DNA of 10,525 nt, taken from Pleurotus ostreatus/Saccharomyces cerevisiae fusant. Taxonomy: Eukaryota; Opisthokonta. The notes under the pieces were generated by a model. That model searched no databases. It worked only from the letters and a program-made list of their open reading frames with translations, and was not told the origin of the DNA. The stretch spans positions 1-10,525 of the forward strand of contig JAMQCK010001236.1 of the NCBI GenBank assembly GCA_024196135.1. The letters run 5' to 3'. A program made the translations under genes and the position numbers. How positions within the stretch are numbered: position 1 is the stretch's first letter; every line of letters starts with the position of its first letter. Positions 7,419-10,525 of the stretch are shown here, piece after piece.

Positions 7419-7682
7419 TTATAATCTTGCACCAGGCGAATTCGAACTTGTTGTTAAGGCAGAGTGCGCGCTTGCTGTATCGGTATTGCTGATATCCCGT
7501 GTTGTTTTCCTGTACTTGTGCTTCGCCCTCGGTGGCTGGATGTGATTATGGTACGGCCTTTTCCCACCTCCTTGACTCTTTCGGTGCGCTAACGATCCAA
7601 ACAGCTTCTGTATGATAGGTTCCCGGGCTGTATGATTGTGCTTGAAAGCTTCGAACAGGATGTCGATGGACAGACCAGCCAT
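7419..7682 (-). CDS. Doubtful small ORF, 87 aa
   Basis: Minus-strand ORF with a good start context (AAGACATGG). The first 30 residues look protein-like (MAGLSIDILFEAFKH..., then EPIIQKLFGS), while the rest is basic and then Ser/Thr-rich without structure. No domain is recognised. It lies in the 3' flank of the upstream gene. A splice after codon 29 or so is conceivable (GTTAGC donor), but no acceptor gave a better protein. It is more likely chance than a gene. Confidence 0.2.
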   Translation of the reverse strand: MAGLSIDILFEAFKHNHTAREPIIQKLFGSLAHRKSQGGGKRPYHNHIQPPRAKHKYRKTTRDISNTDTASAHSALTTSSNSPGARL

Positions 7683-7799
7683 GTCTTGTGCGCGTTAGTC
7701 GCTTGTCAAGGCTCCCGCCGACAGGTTCGCGACTCCGTCTGAGGCCTATGTTCCGACCTCCTAGCGCAATATCTGCGACAAGAAGTGCAAAGTGGAAGG

Positions 7800-7805
7800 T
7801 ATAAG
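7800..7805 (+). promoter_or_regulatory. TATA-like box of GH16-1
   Basis: TATAAG lies 106-111 bases before the GH16-1 ATG and is followed by a pyrimidine-rich leader. The TATA box of the second GH16 gene stands in a similar place relative to its ATG, which supports the call. Confidence 0.5.
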
Positions 7806-7910
7806 AGCCTCTCCTTAGCCCTTCGGTCAGCAGTCTTGTGCCTCTTGTCTACCTGCGCTCCTCCACGCATTCTTTCATTCTTTTCGAACACGCTCCTTCT
7901 TTATAGCGCT

Positions 7911-9228
7911 ATGTTCTCGTTGTCGACCAGTCTGCTGTCCCTCGCTCTCGTCGCACAGCTCGCCTCTGCGAAGGACGGGTTTGAGTATCGTTCCCGTCCG
8001 CAGGAACATCACAGCGGGAGCAACTCGACTGTCTTGCAAACGCGGAAGACGTGGACGCTCGCCGACAAGTACGAGGGTCAGGCGTTCTTCGAGTACGTGT
8101 CACTTACTGGTTGAGATTATGAAGGCTGACGAATCGCCCAGCCAGTGGAACTTCTTTGAGTGGGGCGAGTACGTTGAGCTCATTCTGGACTTGGAACAGT
8201 ATCTAACAATGACCCGTAGCCCTACTCACGGTAGAGTCAACTACCAGAACAAGGAAAACGCGCAGAATAAGGGACTTGCATATGTGCAAGGCGATGGAAA
8301 ATTCGTCATGGCCGTCGATGACAAGAACTGGGTTGGAGTGGGCTCCAACCGCGATTCGTGAGTAGAGTTATTCTCTATGCGGGTCGCGCTGATACATAGT
8401 CGGCAGGGTTCGCATCGGCTCGCAGAAGTCTTACACGCAAGGTCTCTTCATCGCAGACCTCCAAGCTATGCCTTTCGGCTGCAGGTGCGAACTATGACAT
8501 CTATCTCTTGCTACAAGTCCTGATGGATACGCAGCGTTTGGCCCGCTTGGTGGTCCGTCGGCCCCAACTGGCCGAACGGCGGCGAGATCGACGTCCTCGA
8601 AGGAGTTCACAACCAAAAAGTGAACCAATACACCCTGCACACCTCCCCAGGCTGCACCATCGACACCGGCGTCCAGGCAACCGGTCAGATCGGCAACCAG
8701 CAGTGCGCTGTCGGCGGGAACGACAACACCGGCTGCTTCTTCACGGACACGAACGATAACTCGTATGGCCAGCCGTTCAACGCCGCTGGCGGTGGGGTGT
8801 TCGCGCACACCTGGCAGGACGACGGCATCAAGATCTGGCACTTTGCGCGCGACAGCATCCCTGGCGATATCAGCAGCGGGAACCCGAACCCTGATGGCTG
8901 GGGCGAGCCCGTGGCGTACTTCAGCTCGAACACTTGCGATATTGGCAGCCACTTCTATGAGCATGGTTTGACGTTCGATATTACGCTCTGGTAAGCCTGC
9001 ACATATTTCTGGGCAACCATTGATACTGACACATCGCCTTTGTAGCGGTGATTGGGCCGGCGCGACCTACAGCCAGGCGGGCTGCCCCGGGTCCTGCGAC
9101 GAGCGCGTCGCTAACCCCGACAATTTCCACGGTAAGTGTGGCTCACGCTAGCCGTGGCTCGATAACTCAACCAGTAGCTCAATTCAGATGCAAAGTTCAT
9201 CGTCAACTACGTCGCTGTCTACCAGTGA
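7911..9228 (+). CDS. Secreted GH16 endo-beta-1,3(4)-glucanase (laminarinase, Lam16A-like), copy 1
   Basis: Secreted glycoside hydrolase family 16 enzyme expected to cut beta-1,3- or mixed beta-1,3/1,4-glucan with retention. Seven exons: 7911-8092, 8142-8168, 8220-8357, 8407-8484, 8535-8990, 9046-9131 and 9188-9228, giving 335 residues. The six introns are 49-56 nt, all GT-AG. A signal peptide covers residues 1-20 with likely cleavage after ASA, and an Asn-Ser-Thr glycosylation site lies near residue 40. Family signatures are DPTHGRVNY, MPFGCSVWPAWW, WPNGGEIDVLEGV and CDIGSHF, then CGDWAGATYSQAGCPGSC and a closing VAVYQ. The catalytic motif EIDVLE puts the nucleophile at Glu159, the supporting Asp at 161 and the acid/base at Glu164; all are intact. 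There is no carbohydrate-binding module, GPI signal or membrane anchor. It is close in sequence and length to the Lam16A group of wood-decay fungi. Whether it serves nutrition or remodelling of the fungus's own wall cannot be told from sequence. Confidence 0.95.
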
Positions 9229-9861
9229 TCGGTCTTCATGGAAATGAGGAAGCTTTACGACTAAACTATGTCATATTTATTCCTTTATCTATTGCGGCCT
9301 TCTGGCAAGCTTGTATTCTCCTCAACCATCCCCTCCTTTGCGAAGCGACATCGCGCCTTCTTGCCTCGCGCTCGCACCGCCGGCATTCAAGGCGAGTGCC
9401 TCTTCATATGCCTGGTCCGCGTACTGAGATGATCTGCAGCTTGCCGAAGGCGGGCGGCGATCGGCAGTTGCCAACACGCAGTTGACGCTTGAGCGCTATG
9501 CTGAAGCTTGGACAAGCCGCAGGCTGTGACCGCCGCCCAAGTGAGTTCCTAATTCAGTTTCTCTTATTGATCCTTGTTGGGACCTTGCATTGGCGGTAAC
9601 GCGGATCCCTGAACCTCCTTTCGCTGAACACTAGCGCCTGAATTTTTGTTTGGGTGATGTGCGAATCCCGTACGGATATATCCTCTGGCGGGCGCAGGAC
9701 GTGACGCGCGGAGCGCGAGCGCTTTCTGAGATATAAAGGTTCTTGGGCAGTCGTTTACCTTCATCCTGTCCCTTCTCTTCCCTCTTCCCTTTGGTCTTTG
9801 CCTGCCTGTATCTATCCCCCGTCTTTCCTTTTCAGTCCTTTCTTTTTGTACTTGTGGCAAG
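9229..9861. other. Spacer between the two GH16 genes with the copy 2 promoter
   Basis: 633 bp without a supportable gene. The first 80 bases are AT-richer and are the likely copy 1 3' UTR. An inverted CCAAT box (ATTGG) stands at 9589-9593, the palindrome GGATATATCC at 9674-9683, a TATA box at 9731 and a long pyrimidine tract at about 9758-9855. The ORFs crossing it show no domain and no remnant of GH16 coding sequence. Confidence 0.55.
9731..9738 (+). promoter_or_regulatory. TATA box of GH16-2
   Basis: ATATAAAG lies about 125 bases before the ATG at 9862 and is followed by a roughly 100-nt C/T-rich leader. This is a common arrangement for highly expressed secreted-enzyme genes in filamentous fungi. 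Confidence 0.6.
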
Positions 9862-10525
9862 ATGCTAGCGTTCTCGCTTCGTCTCATCTCCCTTGCTCTT
9901 GTGTTGAACAGCGTCGCTGCGAGGGACGGCTTCGAGTACCGCGCAAAGCACCGCGCGCACGGCAACTCAACCTTGCAGACGAGGAAGACGTGGGCACTTG
10001 CGGATAAATATCAGGGGCAGGACTTCCTCGAGTGCGTCGAGCATGCCGGGTGCTCCTTATACCTACTGACATTATCCACAGCAAGTGGGACTTCTTCTCA
10101 CAAGCCGAGTAAGTCAGACATTGGATGAAGGCGGCGCGTTACTTACAAGGACCTCCAGTCCTACGCACGGCTCAGTCAACTACCAGGACAAGTCGTCCGC
10201 TCAGAGCAAGAACCTGGCTTACGTCCAGGACGATGGTGCTTTTGTGATGGCGGTCGACGACCAGACGCAGCTCAGCGTCGGCGATAAGCGTGATTCGTGA
10301 GTTTCGCCCTTTGACCTTCTTTGCGCGATGTTTACCTTCGCAAAGGGTCCGCATAAGCTCGAAGAAGTCCTACACCCAGGGCCTGTTCATCGCAGACATC
10401 TGGGCTATGCCGCACGGCTGCAGGTACGACTCGGATACGATGAATATCGCCTCCTTACTTACTGTAACCCACTAGCGTCTGGCCTGCTTGGTGGACCGTC
10501 GGCCCGAACTGGCCCAACGGTGGCG
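9862..10525 (+). CDS. Secreted GH16 glucanase, copy 2 (3' truncated by window edge)
   Basis: Tandem paralog of the preceding GH16 gene. Visible exons are 9862-10031, 10082-10108, 10159-10296, 10346-10423 and 10476-10525 (running off the end). The introns are 50, 50, 49 and 52 nt. Intron positions and phases match copy 1, and exons 2-4 have identical lengths (27, 138, 78 nt). The signal peptide covers residues 1-20 (likely cut after VAA), with an Asn-Ser-Thr site before LQTRKTW as in copy 1. By hand count, 73 of 100 aligned residues between the FFD/FLD start and WPNGG are identical. The window ends at WPNGG, immediately before the catalytic Glu-x-Asp motif, so activity cannot be judged. The third intron ends in AAAG, a rarer AAG acceptor; no other acceptor restores the conserved SVRI. 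Same predicted role as copy 1, possibly with different substrate preference or timing. Confidence 0.93.

Larger units (their letters stand above)
7411..7910. other. Intergenic region: 3' flank of the disordered protein gene and GH16-1 promoter
   Basis: 500 bp. The left part is the likely 3' UTR of the upstream gene and also holds a doubtful minus-strand ORF (7682-7419). The right part carries a TATA-like box at 7800 and a pyrimidine-rich leader (about 7845-7905) running up to the GH16-1 start, typical of a strongly expressed fungal gene. I see no repeats. Confidence 0.55.

Noticed and set aside
8485..8540. Apparent frameshift in GH16-1 just before the catalytic motif
   Set aside because: Explained by a 50-nt GT-AG intron (8485-8534) at the same place as in copy 2; the joined protein reads MPFGCSVWPAWW without error.
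8431..8964. 177-aa minus-strand ORF opposite GH16-1
   Set aside because: Antisense to the catalytic exon of a clear GH16 gene.
9048..9485. 145-aa plus-strand ORF past the GH16-1 end
   Set aside because: Uses the wrong frame of GH16-1 exon 6 and runs through the last intron and 3' flank.
9421..9540. Possible remnant of a third GH16 copy or mobile element in the spacer
   Set aside because: No GH16 motif in any frame, no terminal repeats and no target duplication seen; only a short TTGCCGA/TCGGCAG inverted pair.

Overview
The window reads as nuclear DNA from a filamentous basidiomycete, most likely an Agaricomycete. The grounds are GC-rich coding sequence, many short (44-65 nt) GT-AG introns with CTRAY-type branch sites, short intergenic gaps, and two Lam16A-type GH16 glucanases of the wood-decay-fungus type. 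The taxonomic statement is inference from family resemblance; nothing in the window fixes the species. Because of the introns, simple ORFs miss several genes. The exon models below were built by hand from splice signals, reading phase and protein continuity.

Layout, left to right. (1) 1-268, minus strand: 5' end of a gene for a small multi-spanning membrane protein, cut by the left edge. (2) 269-464: a short divergent promoter with a heat-shock-element-like motif. (3) 465-1474, plus: five-exon gene for the Hsp90 co-chaperone p23/Sba1, with a Gly-Gly-Met repeat and an acidic tail. (4) 1475-2025: convergent intergenic gap. (5) 2026-3975, minus: two-exon gene for a Ran1/Pat1-Sks1/Vhs1-type Ser/Thr kinase with a repetitive Arg/Ala-rich C-terminal tail. 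(6) 3976-4337: divergent promoter. (7) 4338-7410, plus: a gene of probably five exons for a large Ser/Pro-rich, mostly disordered protein of unknown function with a bipartite nuclear localisation signal. An in-frame TAA lies in the middle of the coding region and is best explained by a 105-nt intron. (8) 7411-7910: 3' flank, a doubtful small antisense ORF and a TATA-bearing promoter. (9) 7911-9228, plus: a complete seven-exon gene for a secreted GH16 endo-beta-1,3(4)-glucanase. (10) 9229-9861: spacer with the next promoter. (11) 9862-10525, plus: a second GH16 gene, a tandem paralog with the same intron positions, cut by the right edge just before its catalytic motif.

The genes do not form one pathway. 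The p23 gene belongs to the Hsp90 chaperone system, the kinase to a nutrient/meiosis signalling family, and the two GH16 genes are a local tandem duplication probably used in cell-wall or glucan turnover. I see no mobile element, tRNA, rRNA, CRISPR array or defence system, and no clearly new biological system. The points most worth a second look are the hidden split membrane-protein gene, the reading-frame-neutral intron in the kinase activation segment, the in-frame stop/intron in the disordered protein, and the repeat-built kinase tail.
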